DNA from: Sparassis latifolia
Taxonomy: Eukaryota > Basidiomycota > Agaricomycetes > Polyporales > Sparassidaceae
DNA length: 64,000 nucleotides
Direction: 5' to 3'
Assembly: GCA_018466975.1 (NCBI GenBank)
Contig: CM031559.1
Span: 930,001-994,000 of the forward strand
Below are positions 12,103-24,204 of this stretch, in pieces. Under the pieces are notes generated by a model. It ran no database searches, was not told the DNA's origin, and saw only the letters and a list, made by a program, of their open reading frames with translations. Both the position numbers and the translations under genes were made by a program. How positions within the stretch are numbered: position 1 is the stretch's first letter; each line of letters starts with the position of its first letter.

Positions 12103-13636
12103 TCAGACGTGCATTAGATCGGAAGAGAAGGATCGTAGGATGAGTAGTGGATTAATCTGCAGGAGGAAGACATTTGGTAGTTCGCATAGCATGAGTACTG
12201 TATATTTTGCATATCGACTTGTCAGGATAAGTACACGTAGACAATTTGAATTTTGTTTAGCCTCAACCTGCGTACCTGACTTTGCGCGTTAGTAACCACG
12301 AAGCTTGAGATTCCGACATTAGCCGGATGACCCAGTGCATAGAGTCATAGCAAACTGAGCCAGAACTTTCGAGACATATATAGCTAGCAAAGTGTATGGT
12401 CAGAAACGCGGTGTCAAATGCCTCGCAACGCGTTCCAGCATCATGTGACCGTTTCAGGTCGAAGTGTAACAAGAATCAAGATCTCTCTCCCTTGCTGATC
12501 TCCGACACACGTTAAGAGGCACACCTTGGACATGTTTTTTCAGATTTCCAGGACAGCTTTTACGCCAACGACGTCGTGATTAGCGCACGGCGCTGTTGTT
12601 CAAGTTGGCGACGGTCGCCGATTCTTCTGATACATTGTACAATTCACACTCGCGAGTCGCGATATCGCGAGGATTCTTCTGATATCTACTCTCATATTCC
12701 TGTGCAATTCGAAAAGCTCGATCATGACGTTGACTTCTGCTTCAGCATCTCCTCAATTCTCAGAGGGTCAAATCCGCGCTAAGCTTCAATTATAGGTGTG
12801 ATTGATTGCACGATCAACCTACTGCTGGGCTTGTCCATACTAGCATATCTCGGCGTCACGTTGAGGACCACGCATCTCCGAAAGAGTACCCACAACAAGG
12901 TTCGCTCTATCAGTCTCGGCTCATTATACAATACCAAAAGGAGTGTATCTCCGAACCGGAGGTTCTCACCACAAGAAGTCAACTTTCGACCGAATTTGTA
13001 GAACCTTCTTGCATCGTTGAGCCACTCTACGACTTGTCCAACGCCGTCAAGATATTCATCTTGGGATTGTCTACACTACAGAGACTATCTTATCATCAAA
13101 TAGGACTTTGACTCTTCTTCGACTTGTTCTCGTACTATCAATCTGAGAAAACTGCGATGCTTCTTCTTGCCGCTCGTCGATCTTCCTATTCGATTGCCCT
13201 AGCCGAGGTTCTCGGAGTCATCGCTCACTCTCTCGGTCTTTACCCAACCCATAAATATGTGATTCACAGCGCATGCCTCCCGCATCCAAAATGCTTCATC
13301 TGATGCTCAACTTTTCCCAGGATGAACAGAAGTGTCCATCCTTTGCATTTGGAGCCGGACGGCACCACTCCGGAACAGCGCGTCGCCCACAAGGAGTCGC
13401 AACACGACAATACTACCACATTCACCTGAAACCACAGCACGTATGGTCCCCTGCACCTTCCAGTATATCCGTCATACCTCTGCTTGAACCACAATCCAGA
13501 AGTTTTTATCTGGCACGGATAAACCACACTGATCTATTTTGGTGGCTCCTAGGTCGCGAATGGAGAGAGACGCCCCCATAAAAGCCGTTCTCGCTCGCTC
13601 AGAGCTGCACCACTCCTCTCACCCTCTAACAACGAC
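12103..13636. other. Intergenic between GTPases 2 and 3
   Basis: About 1.5 kb with only short, motif-free open frames. The last 60 nt hold the promoter of GTPase 3. Confidence 0.5.
13578..13584 (+). promoter_or_regulatory. TATA-like box of GTPase 3
   Basis: ATAAAAG, 59 nt before the ATG at 13,637, followed by a pyrimidine-rich stretch typical of fungal start regions. Confidence 0.45.
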
Positions 13637-14746
13637 ATGTTCTCAAAAATTCAGAAGATCACAGTGTCTAACATATCCCCGGGCGATTCCGTCGTAGCGT
13701 GCGGATTGTGTTTCATCGGTAGTGGACTTAACTGATTGAGGTCTTTGTCTCAAGTGTGATGGGTGTAACCGGCACTGGAAAGAGTACCGTGGGTCTAGCG
13801 TCCTCTATTCTGCATCGAGTGATCTCAAACATATGTCCAGTTCGTCAATACGGCAACCGCAGGCGACGTAGTCCAGGTGGGCCATATGCTCAAAGCTTGC
13901 ACGTCCAAGATTGTGGCGTACCGTTGTCTGCATCCTCAAGATGGTCATCCAGTCGTCTTCATCGATACCCCTTCTTTCGATGATACCACAAAATCAGAAA
14001 CAGATATCCTGAATATGCTCGCTGAATGGCTGTCGAAGATGTGAGCGCTTCTTCTTATATATATCCCTCATCTGAGTTATTCAAGCTGCATATCTTGTCA
14101 GTCAGAAGAAAGGGATGAAACTTGCAGGTATAATCTATCTCCACCGCATATCCGACAACCGCGGCCCGCTGGGCACTCCCCACAGGAATGTGCACGCCTT
14201 CCGCCAGTTGTGTGGCGACAAATCGATGCAGAAGGTCATCCTCGCGACAACGATGTGGGAGACCCAGAAGGCGGAGGTCGCTGAGGATCGCGAGAAACAT
14301 TTGCAAGCGACATATTGGAAGCAGATGCTTGATGGTGGATCTGCGACTTCGCGATTCTACAATTCATTCAACTCAGCGTGGAGCGTCGTCGATGCACTTC
14401 TGTCGGAACACTGGATCCCCGATCCTCGTCTCCTTCAAGAGGAATTGGCCGACCTCGAAGCGCGACTGAGCACAACTAGCGATGGCGTCGCTCTTTATAA
14501 TTCGTTGCAGGAAGTATATGAAGACGCGACAAGGCTTTGCCAGAATACCTTAGAGGCAGCAGAGTTGAATACTGATCTCGCGGCGATCGCAAAACGCATG
14601 CGCGGAATGCTAGGGAGTCTTGGACAGCTGCATGTGCCGCTGGGTAGACACAGCCTCATGTTTTTCACGTACAGATCGTACAATCAGGTGGGTATCCTTT
14701 CCGCTTGGATGGTCCTTCTACTGAGTAGTATATCTAGCCGTGCTGA
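13637..14746 (+). CDS. Small P-loop GTPase, paralogue 3 (altered G3 motif)
   Basis: Exons 13637-13698, 13755-13788, 13841-14040, 14102-14687 and a tiny last exon 14738-14746 give 296 aa. The first three exon lengths (62, 34, 200 nt) are identical to paralogue 2. G1 is GVTGTGKST on the 34-nt exon. G3 reads DTPSFDD: the glycine that normally contacts the gamma-phosphate is serine, so hydrolysis may be weakened. Exon 4 has IIYLHRISDNR, LATTMWETQ and a charged tail ending MFFTYRSYNQ. The N-terminus, MFSKIQKITVSNISPGD, resembles that of paralogue 2, so the two are probably a recent tandem duplication. The frame is intact. Confidence 0.87.
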
Positions 14747-15520
14747 GACGACTTCGGCGTTCTTGTACGAGTCTGCGAGTGGGGTTATGACGATATATAA
14801 ATATTCGACTGCACCAAAGACGTGTCGTCTACCTTATTATTGATATAGTCGCTTCTCCGGAGGGTGCAAGCCAGTAGCTACTATGAGAAATGTCTCACGA
14901 CAAGGAAAGGCTAAAGAAAGGCCGAATAACGCACGACGTACTATACCATCAGGAAATTCGGGAGACCCAGGCATGACCAGGCGGAGTTGATAACCACACG
15001 GCTGCCCGCCACCTCTCTCTGAGCATTTATCTAGACATTCAATAAATTGTAGGGAACTATCGTTCATATGTGACAGTGTCAGGTAACATCATTAAGACGA
15101 GGACATGACCAGATATTAAAATCCAGCAAAATTATTGTAAAGCGATGACAAAATCCACAAAATCCGCAAGGCTTGCCAGTGAAGCTTCATAACCATAGCG
15201 TCTAAAATAAATACATGAGTGGGGTTCGAACTCAAGGTCTCTAGATTAAATCACATCACATATCAGCCTCACAGCATTTATTTGTGACGGAATTATAACA
15301 TGGTCCGTGGGACCAGGGCGAGTCACAGAGCGGAGTTGGTGCCGAGTACAATTGCCTTTGCTTGCTGCGGTTCGAAGCCTCTCTCCTCTCCGCTGCTGCT
15401 CTGCTTCCATCTCCCTGCCTTCGAGACTGGCGCACTGCTCGGGCTCCCCACTGTTGGCCGAAGACAACGGACGTGAAGATCGCTCTGGAAGGCCATCCCC
15501 GTTGGTGAGGAGGCTGACCT
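14747..15520. other. AT-rich intergenic stretch, nothing recognised
   Basis: No gene-like frame. Position 15,222 contains GGTTCGAAC, which resembles an RNA polymerase III B box, but no tRNA fold can be built around it. Confidence 0.45.
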
Positions 15521-15523
15521 CGG

Positions 15524-15675
15524 ACCAGAACCGTGGAGGGCGCGATGTTTGGCCAGGACCGTGGAGGGCCGACGTTTGACCAGGACCGTGGAGGGCCGAC
15601 GTTTGGCCAGGACCGTGGAGGGCCGACGTTTGACCGAGACCGTGGAGGGCCGAAGTTTGACCAGGACCGCGGCTC
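15524..15675 (+). repeat. 27-bp minisatellite, about 5-6 units
   Basis: The motif ACCGTGGAGGG recurs at about 15,530, 15,558, 15,585, 15,612 and 15,639, a period of 27 bp, and a degenerate unit follows. Because 27 is a multiple of three, all frames stay open; one plus-strand frame reads a nine-residue repeat of the type GPTFDQDRG. No flanking exon or domain supports a protein. Confidence 0.85.
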
Positions 15676-17086
15676 GCGGGCGCGCAGGGTTTGGCTCGCC
15701 GATGACTCGCGACGACTTGCGAGGACTGTGGATGGCCGACGATGAGGACTATTTGGACGGCCGACCTGGACCATCAAGATGCCGGGACACTTACGGAATG
15801 GCCGCTGGGGTCGAGCTATAAGGTGCTGGTGTTGCGGCGGTACACTCTGCGGATTCGGGGGGTTGTGCTCCCCATGCCTGCCTGCTAAGTGGAACCTGGG
15901 GTGTAGCCGTATGGGCACGGTTTTTGTAGATAATGCAGATAGATTTACATTACAGCAAAAAATGGATATGTTTTCTTTTTGAGCACTATGCGGGATCAAT
16001 TATAATGCCTGATCCATGTGGAAATGCATATGATCTTACAACTGCAAGCTGTGCTGACTTCGATAACCCCATGGCATGGCGATGCTTCAGTTAGATGTTC
16101 ACCAACTCAACTGTCCTATAAAAGGCCTGACCAGAATGAATGCAAGACTGATGCATATTGCGGAAATTATTTACATTACAATCATAGCTAATGCCTTGTC
16201 GCACCGTCAGGGATTTTCTGATGACACAGGAAGCATTACCACTTTTATCCATTGGAAATAACCTGGAAAAAAGCATGGAAATCGATAATATATTTTCAGA
16301 GGAAAAACCTCAAGGTGGTGGTGGTGGTGTATTACCGGCATGGGTCCCAGTTAGGAATGCCGGGTTGTCGCTGTAATAAGTACAAGCAAAGCCAGTAGTA
16401 CTGATATGCTACGCAATGCTTAATTCGCTATTACAGCAACACATCGATAACCGATACCGGTCCGATAGCCTCATACCCATCCGCCTACACTCCCGGCCAT
16501 AGTAGTAAAAAACACAGGCAGACCAGGGGATAAAACCTGGCAGGAAAAATTTGCAAAAAACCTGTCCAGGAATCAGATGTGGTTCCCCACATATCTGATG
16601 ACACTCACCCCTGACCAGAGTGGGCAATGAGATGAGGACCATGTTCATGGCATCAAGTTATGATGCTAATCAAGTAAGGAAAGGTATTCGGCTTCGTCGG
16701 AAATGACAAAGAGTGGATAATAGGGGTGGACATCACATGTCCACTTAGTAAGGGAGGTAGATAGAAAGGCAAGCGCAAATGTAACAATGGTACATGTTAG
16801 GTCAAGTGGCGCAAAGAGTGAATGCTATGAGAGGGAATGCCACACAATAGAGGGGGAGGATAAATGAGAGCACACCCGAAATAGTACATGAACTGAAAGA
16901 TGGGAAATGGAGGGAAGCAAAAAGACGGATTGTGCACGGTTATAAGTATGTACAGACAGAAGCCGGGGCGGGATGTATAAGTGGGAGAGAAGAGGTCAGA
17001 GGAGGTCATTGAGGAAAGCACAGCACAGATGTGCAAGATAGAAGAGAACAAGTTGAAAAGGAGTCTAGCATTCATTAGCAGAGATC
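15676..17086. other. Repeat-like AT-rich stretch, no gene
   Basis: Open frames are short and without motifs. A (GGT)n tract occurs near 16,315-16,330. The segment at about 16,245-16,295 resembles the reverse complement of about 24,425-24,475, which suggests fragments of a dispersed repeat. Confidence 0.4.
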
Positions 17087-17099
17087 AAGAGAGGAGGAG
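17087..17099 (+). repeat. Candidate 5' target-site duplication of the LINE
   Basis: AAGAGAGGAGGAG here is repeated exactly at 23,812-23,824, directly after the poly(A) tail of the LINE. The motif is purine-rich and low in complexity, so chance identity is possible. Confidence 0.45.
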
Positions 17100-17384
17100 G
17101 GCTTCTTGCTTCGTACTTCCATCTCAGGCAACTTTCCCACGGCCCTGGTCCAATAGGAACAGGCCACCATGCGGCATCTTTCTGGAGCTCCAGAATTTAC
17201 ATATGAAACTCACAGCAAGGGTAGCCTCTTGCACTTCCCTGAGGCAATGAATTCAGACATGAGCCACCGGCCCTCTGAAAAGACTCCAACATTGAGCACT
17301 AACGCGAGCGCCCGCTGCCTGGCCACGCGCTCTAAGTCGGACCCCTTTACAAATAAGAACTCCACATCAGGAAAACCCCACTTT

Positions 17385-17545
17385 TCCTTAAAAGGACACT
17401 TAAATAACTTAAATGGACTTATTGTCCTTATTTAAGAACATAAGGCCAAAAAGGGCCTAAGGCATATTCCCTGAGCGTCTGAAATTCGACTTATTTGAAC
17501 ACTTATGGCCTTAAATAAGGGTTCTCAGACTCAAAAGTCTAAATA
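17385..17545. repeat. AT-rich inverted-repeat cluster in the LINE 5' region
   Basis: CTTAAATAACTT pairs with TTATTTAAG about 35 bp on, and CCTTATTTAAGAACATAAGG pairs imperfectly with a copy near 17,500-17,520. It could be 5' UTR structure of the LINE or a small separate insertion. Confidence 0.4.
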
Positions 17546-17799
17546 AGTCCATAAGAGAAAGTTGAGTTTTCCTGATGCACTATAACAGACTGGCTGAGTA
17601 CCTTCAACCACAGCATCAATACATCTGATAAAGCCTTAATATTCCTATGTAATAATGAACTCGCCACTACGGGTAAGGCCACAGAAATGAAGACACTAAC
17701 ATGGGCTCTTGTCCGCCTCGCCAAGACCCACACCTCTGACACCAAGCTAATGCAGACCTTAGTCTCACTCGCATACAGGAAGACAGCACTGTTAAGGCG

Positions 17800-19320
17800 A
17801 TGATAAACATATGTGCCCGCCTTGAACAGTACCAGACAAAGATCGAGGATGCCGCTAAAACAGCCACAGAAGCCTGTGAACAGTTCAAGCACCGCATGGA
17901 TGACCTAACTACTCTGACGCAGGAATTCAGGGAGATCAAATTTGAGGTTGCAGGGTATACTGACTCTCTGGGCAATATCTCCCGCAGGTTTGATGACTTG
18001 GTAGCTGACTCGGCACAAGCCATGAGAGATGCTGCCGAAACCTTCATTGACGAACATAAACCCAATCTCACCCCCCAGGTAAGTAGTGACTCATATTCTG
18101 CCCCACTGACCTATGCTGCGGCAGCCAGCCAAGCCCTCCCAACAACGCATGCACAGACCCTAGCCAGGGAGAAAGCCCGATCGTCCCAGGTCATTGTCGA
18201 TGGAGCCACATGCAAGCATGCCGATGGTTCAGTTCTAAACGAGGATGAACTACTTGCCAAAGTGAACATGGCGTATGACCTGATGGGAGTAACACGGGCA
18301 GATGCTCCCTTGGAATTTGCGTTTAAATCGGTCAGCCGCATGCACAACAGAGGAATTGTTTACAATTTGGACAGCATGGAATCAGCTAAGTGGCTCCGCA
18401 GTCCTGATGTCATGAAAAGCTTCTTAGAACACTTCAGTGACCAGGCTTCATGCGTGAAGGTACACACATACTCTACCCTTGCTGAGTTCGTCCCTGTTGC
18501 ATGCAAACCAGACAACAGCAGCTACCTTCGCATCACTGAGGGAACTAACAACCTTGACCCAAATGTCATCAAAGAAGCCCACTGGATAAAACCTCTGGAA
18601 TGCAGAGTGAAAGGACAAAAAGTCACTCACCTTATTCTGCGGTTCAATGACCCATGGGCAGCCAACCGAGCCATCTGCAATGGTCATAGCCAGCAAACTA
18701 GTCATGGTAAGGAAACTGATCTGGGAACCACACCGATGCCTGAAATGCCAGAAGATCAGAGTTCCTCACCTTGCCAGTGAGTGCAAGCAGATTCACGATA
18801 CCTGTGGAAGCTGCACCTCTATCTCCCACAGGACATCTGCATGCGAGGCAGACCCCACAGATCTCAGATGCAGCAACTGCATCCTGGCAGGACGCACTGA
18901 TGCAGACCATGTAGCATGGGACCATGACTGCCCCATCTTCCTTGAACACTGCCGCCGCATGGAGGACTGTCAGCCAGAAGCAAAGTACCGTTTCTTTCCC
19001 ACAGATGACCCATCCTCCTGGGAACTCGTTGGCCAGCCGATAGTACCTGCAGCACCCTCGCACCCTCACCAACATGCCCCTGCACCCCCACGTAATGCAC
19101 TGTTCTCACAGGACTGGGCAAATGAGGTCGACAACCTCTACCCACAGCCAGACCTGTACCCTCACCCCTCGCAGGCACGTCAGGCCTATGAGGTGAAGCA
19201 CCCCCACGAGGCATCACAGACACAGCCGCACCTTGAACAGGCACGCATACACCACTTGGTTCTCGTTCATCCTCCAGACTCTCATACGCCAGAGCTTCAC
19301 CTATCAGTTTTCATGCCTAA
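17800..19320 (+). pseudogene. LINE ORF1 (gag-like, zinc knuckles), frameshifted
   Basis: The first open part (17,800-18,780) starts with a helical, probably coiled-coil region (MINICARLEQYQTKIEDAAK) and continues into an RNA-binding-like domain containing EAHWIKPLECRVKGQKVTHL. Near 18,700 the frame must shift by one to enter a second open part (18,647-19,540). That part has the knuckles CLKCQKIRVPHLASEC (C-x2-C-x6-H-x4-C), CGSCTSISHRTSAC (C-x2-C-x4-H-x4-C) and a third starting CSNC. This layout is that of nucleic-acid-binding ORF1 proteins of fungal and insect LINEs. The frameshift makes this copy defective. Confidence 0.82.
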
Positions 19321-19344
19321 TACACCAGCAAATGACACCTCTAT

Positions 19345-22300
19345 GCTATGTCTGCTGCAGCTGAACCTTAATAAATCCCTTACAGCACAATCTGCACTCA
19401 TTAATTCTTTTTCCACCTCTTACTTCGACATTGTCCTCCTTCAGGAATCATACCTGGATCCTCGGACATCCCTTACTCGTGCGACCTCACATTGGATAGT
19501 AGTCTACCTGCACACTCATTACTCAGATGCGGGGGCCTGAACGCACTCAGTTATTCTTGTCAGCAAGAAAATTGCAGGCAAATCGTGGTCACAAATTAAG
19601 GTTGACTCACCAGACATTACAGCTGTCTCACTATGCACCCCATCTGGCACATTGCACATCTTCAACATCTACAATGATCAGCGACACCAGGACTCAATCA
19701 ACCTTCTTGCCCGAGCTATGAGACAGCTTGCAGGTCCAGGCACTGGAGATGCAAATGTTATCTGGGCAGGGGACTTTAACCGCCATCACCCCATGTGGGA
19801 CGAGGAACAGAATCATCACCTGTTCACTCTGGACGCACTGAACATGGCCCAGCCACTTCTAGATAATATTGCGGCCTTTGATCTCTCAATGCTCCTTCCA
19901 CAAGGCACTCCAACACTCGAAGCTACACTGACAAAGAATTATACATGGCCAGACAATATCTTTGCATCCCCTGATATTGCAGACCGCCTCCTCACGTGTG
20001 ACATGATCCCTGCCCTTCACCCACCCTGCACTGACCACCTTCCAATCTCACTTTCCCTCAACATTGCTCTGCACCCAACTTGCAAAGCCCCATGGTGAAA
20101 CTTCTGAGAGGTAGACTGGGATGAATTCCATGCATGTCTGGAAACAAACCTTGACTCGTGCATGCTCAGAGAGGGTGAACTGACCACAGTAGAACAGTTC
20201 AACACAGTGCTCAAACACCTTACCGATGCAATTTCCGAGACCATCAAAACAGCTGTCCCACTGTCCAAGCCAACTCCCTTCACCAAGCGATGGTGGTCGA
20301 AAGATCTCGGCAAGTCTCGCCGAGCACTACAGCACCTAGCAAGAGCATCATACAGACACCACCACATCTGTGACCACCCCTCCCACTCCAAGTACCGCAA
20401 GGCTCGAAACCGGTATGGTGACGAGATCAAGTCAGCCAAGCAGGACCATTGGGAAGCATGGCTCAAATCTGCAGACCCAGACTCAATCTGGATGATCAAC
20501 CATTTCACAGCAGCAGGACCAACAGATGGTAGCCGACCCCACGTGCCTCCTCTCAAGGATGGGGATGCACCCTTAGCCAAAGATAATATGGCGAAGAGCT
20601 CTGTCCTCTATAAGGCCTTCTTCCCTCTGCCAGGTCCACCCCCCTCACTTCCGAGCAACCACAGATATCGCAAGCCCGCCTTCCATTTCTCCCCAATCAC
20701 AGATGCACAGGTAGAAGCTGTCATTAAGAAACTGAAGGAACTCAAAGCTCCAGGGCCCGACGGTACTCCAAACGAGGTATATAAACACTGCGTTGACCTA
20801 CTTCTCCCATTTCTAGGCCGCCTCTTCCATGCCACATTCAACCTCAATGTTTACCCCGCTGATTGGAAGATGTCAAACACAGCAGCACTTCGCAAACTGG
20901 GCCGCCCGGACTACTCTGTGGCCAAGGCCTACAGGCCGATAGCCCTCCTCAACTGTATTGGTAAGATCCTCTCGGCCTGCGTTGCTGACGTCCTCATCTA
21001 TGAATCAGAGAAACATGACCTCCTTGCACGGAACCACTTCGGAGGCCGACCGGGATGACGCATGACAGACTCGCTCCACCTTCTTGTCAAGACGGTAAAG
21101 GATGCATGGCGTCAAAAGAAAGTAGCCTCAATTCTTTTCCTGGACATTAAAGCTGCTTTCCCGAGTGCAAACCTAGAATGCCTGTTTCACAACATGCATA
21201 CCCGTGGCGTCCTGAAGGAGATCATTAACTGGTTGCAGCGACGGCTGGAAGGACGGCACACTAGAATACTGTTTGATGACTTCAAATCAGCACTCTTCGA
21301 GATTATCAGCAGTATTGATCAAGGCTGCCCCCTCTCTGTCATCCTCTATGAATTTTACAACTCTGACCTCTTCGAGATTGCTTACAGAGTTCCTGACTCA
21401 CTTGCCCTTGGCTACATCGATGACGCTGCCATTACCGCCATAGGTAAGAATTACACGGAGACCCACGAAATCCTTCGCGGGTATATGGATGGCGAAGGCG
21501 GCGCCACGTTCTGGTCAAATGACCACCAGTCGGAATTCTCCCTTGACAAGTTCGGTTTGCTCAACATGTCCGCCATGTCCCCGGACGTTGGCCCAGCCCT
21601 CCAACTCCAGTCTGCAAACATTAAGCCCTCAAAGCGCACAAGTTCCTTGGCATCACCATTGACCGCCATCTCCACTTCCAACAGCAGACTGCAGGAGCAC
21701 TCTCGAAGGGCTTTGCATGGGTACAGCAATTCCGACATTTAGCAAGAGCCTCGGGTGGTATCCCCTTTTCTCATATGCACCACCTTTACCTTAGTATTGC
21801 TGTCCCCCGGATATTATATGCTGCTGACATCTTCCTCACTCCCCTCAGGAACCTACTGGGCCGCAAGTCAATGTATGGCTCTGTGGGAGCGATCAAGAAA
21901 CTGGCGCAGGTCCAACGTCAAGCAACACTTTTTATCACTGGTGCAATGAGGACGACGGCGAGTGACGTCCTTGACACGCATGCTAACCTCCTTCCCTTTG
22001 CATTGCTCATTGACAAAAACTGCCACAGAGCTGCTGTACACCTTTGTACCCTCCCTCCATCCCACCCACTACACATGCATGTCAAGAGAGTGAGCACGCA
22101 ATATGTCAAGCACCACTGATCCCTGCTGCATGAACTTCTCCAAGCTTACAAGCTTGACCCTGACCAAATTGAGACAATCTCACCAGTTTGTTTCTCTCCG
22201 ACCTGGTCTCCACCCTTCCAGGTGTCAGTTGCAGACAACAAAGAGCTTGCTCTGAAGGATGAAGCAGAATGGGCAGCAAAACATGGCTTCCGTGTTTACT

Positions 22301-23250
22301 CTGACAGTTCAGACATTGACGAAGGTGTAGGGGCAGCAGCAGTACTGTACAAGCAAGGATGTGCAAACCCCAAAGTCCTCCAGTTTCACCTCGGCAAATC
22401 ATTGGAGCACACTGTCTACGAAGCTGAAGATGTAGGTCTTATCCTCGCCGTGAAACTGATCCACAACGAATTTGTTGTCTACACAGGGTCCTGTGCTGGC
22501 GATAACAGGGCCTCCATACAGGCGACCCGTCTCAGTCACCCTGCCCCCAGCCATACCTCCTAGACAGACTTCATGTGGACATTGACCGGCTCATTCAGAA
22601 GCACAAAATTGGAAGATGTGACCTCACCATGCGATGGGTCCCTGGCCACAAAGACATTGTAGGTAATGAACATGCTGACGTAGAAGCCAAGAAGGCAGCA
22701 CGTGGCAACGCGAGCCCCCGCCCTTCGCTCCCAAGGAGCCTACAAGAACCCCTCCCACTCAGCTCGTCCAAGCTCCGGCAATGCCATCTCAAATCCCTCA
22801 AGATCAAAGCATCCTCACTGTGGAAGGACTCGGAACGGGGTCATGCCTTTAGCCGTATCGACCCCTCTCTCCCTTCGTCTAAGTTCGAGAAGCTCGTTAC
22901 TGACCTCCCGCGATGCCATGCCAGCCTCCTTATCCAGCTCAGATCAGGCCACGCCCCGCTCAATGGGCACCTCCACTGAATCAAGCGCTCCCCAACCAAG
23001 ACTTGCCCTGCCTGCAATGGTCACCCGGAATCAGTACAGCACTTCCTCCTCTCCTGCCCCGCATACCGTCAACAATGAGAACTCTTGATGCAAGAGCTTG
23101 GCCGTTCAGCCCACTCGCTGGCCAAGCTACTTACCACCCCCACGCCATCAGACCACTCTTCCAGTACATCCATGCCACGGGATGTTTCTCCGTCACATTC
23201 GGACAGTTGCGTACCTTTGACAAGCGCCGCCACACCAAGTCTTGACTCTT
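19345..23250 (+). pseudogene. LINE ORF2: endonuclease, reverse transcriptase, RNase H; multiple stops
   Basis: Endonuclease: LCLLQLNLNKS, VLLQESYLD, IWAGDFNRHHPMWD (about 19,758-19,800) and TDHLPISLS (20,032). Reverse transcriptase: LKAPGPDGTPNEVYKH (20,745), YRPIALLNCIGKI, NHFGGRPG, SILFLDIKAAFPS (21,130), SSIDQGCPLS and the catalytic YIDDA (21,415). RNase H: VYSDSSDIDEGVGAA (22,290) and WVPGHKDIVGNEHADVEAK (22,634). The C-terminal cysteine motif is TCPACNGHPESVQHFLLSCPAY (23,002). The frame is broken by TGA codons near 19,538, 20,096, 21,056, 22,117, 22,977 and 23,086, and by a stop near 21,740. Most TGA codons sit where arginine CGA would be expected. It is non-functional. Confidence 0.88.
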
Positions 23251-23811
23251 AAGTACCGTCTGTCCTATCTTGCAACTCTACTAACAACCCTTCATGTACA
23301 CACAGCACACCTCCCCAATTGCCTTGCATGAGCTCGAACAGTCTTCATCCTTCCCCTTTCCCCTTACACACACCTTCACCCCTTTTTTACTGTACACACT
23401 GGCAGCTTGGCAGCACATTCATGCCCTAGAGACCAGGTGAGTTTCGATGGCTGGTGGAGGACCACCAGATGGATCCCTGACTGCGGCAAGAGGCTTAAGC
23501 CCGGGGGTAGTGCCTACCACTCATACGGGCAGCAGGTTTAGACCCTGGTTTCTAGTGTTCACTCGCTGAGGACATTGAATGTGTGTTCGCAGGCATGCCT
23601 TACATTACAGACTCCTTACACACTCCCCGAGCACTAATACTCACTGCTTATCCCACAGGCCCCCATCACCCCCATTCTGAAGCCCTGTGTTCACACAGGC
23701 ACCATGTTTTATCCGACACCCCATTCGTATATACTACGCATAGCTACAGTAGGTTTTTGTCTACCATAGGGCTTCGCCCTCAAGGACAATAAACAGGAAC
23801 AAAAAAAAAAA

Positions 23812-23824
23812 AAGAGAGGAGGAG
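23812..23824 (+). repeat. Candidate 3' target-site duplication of the LINE
   Basis: Exact second copy of the 13-mer at 17,087-17,099, abutting the poly(A) tail. Confidence 0.45.
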
Positions 23825-23846
23825 AGTTGAAAAAGAGGAACAGAGG

Positions 23847-24124
23847 AGGAGAGGATAGGAGGAAGATGAGATAATTTTTCTGCTGTGGGAGAGAGCCAGC
23901 GCCTTCTGTGGGGGAGAAGGACCACAGGCAACTGCTTCGAACGGAAGCAGGCATCCGTCAAAGATGGGGAGAGAAGAACAGTAGGAAGAAAATGGAGGAG
24001 AGGATAGGAGGAAGATGAGATAATTTTTCTGCTGCGGGAGAGAGCCACAGCCTTCTGTGAGGAGAAGGACCACAGGCAACTGCCTCGAACGGAAGCAGGC
24101 ATCTGTCAAAGACAGGGAGAGAGT
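23847..24124. repeat. 148-bp direct repeat, about two units
   Basis: The segment starting GAGGATAGGAGGAAGATGAG at 23,851 recurs at 23,999. Near-identity extends over about 125 bp, through GGAAGCAGGCATC and GGGAGAGA. The units differ by scattered substitutions. The DNA just before unit 1 (gagagttgaaaaagagg...) looks like a worn part of a third unit. Confidence 0.8.
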
Positions 24125-24204
24125 GCTTCGGGAGAGACAAGACAACCATCGACCGAAATATCGGGATTCCGCATTTCTTCAACGTGGTGGTTGATGGATA
24201 CACG

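Larger units (their letters stand above)
17100..23811 (+). mobile_element. Degenerate non-LTR retrotransposon (LINE, Tad1/I-like, with RNase H)
   Basis: In order, the element has an ORF1 with three cysteine-rich knuckles, then an ORF2 with apurinic-type endonuclease, reverse transcriptase, RNase H and a C-terminal cysteine motif. It ends in a poly(A) run at 23,801-23,812. The right end is firm. The left end rests on a 13-bp candidate target-site duplication at 17,087-17,099. At least five in-frame stops and a frameshift make it inactive. The domain order with a downstream RNase H fits the Tad1/I group known from fungi; the clade assignment is an inference. Confidence 0.85.

Noticed and set aside
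15172..15240. tRNA or SINE suggested by GGTTCGAAC at 15,222 and an A-box-like TTGCCAGTGA upstream
   Set aside because: The T-stem does not pair on either strand, and no acceptor or anticodon stem can be built; GTTCGAAC is palindromic and easily arises by chance.
15256..15999. Minus-strand frame of 247 codons with PPRSW repeats
   Set aside because: It is open mainly because the 27-bp minisatellite has a period divisible by three; no domain and no flanking exons.
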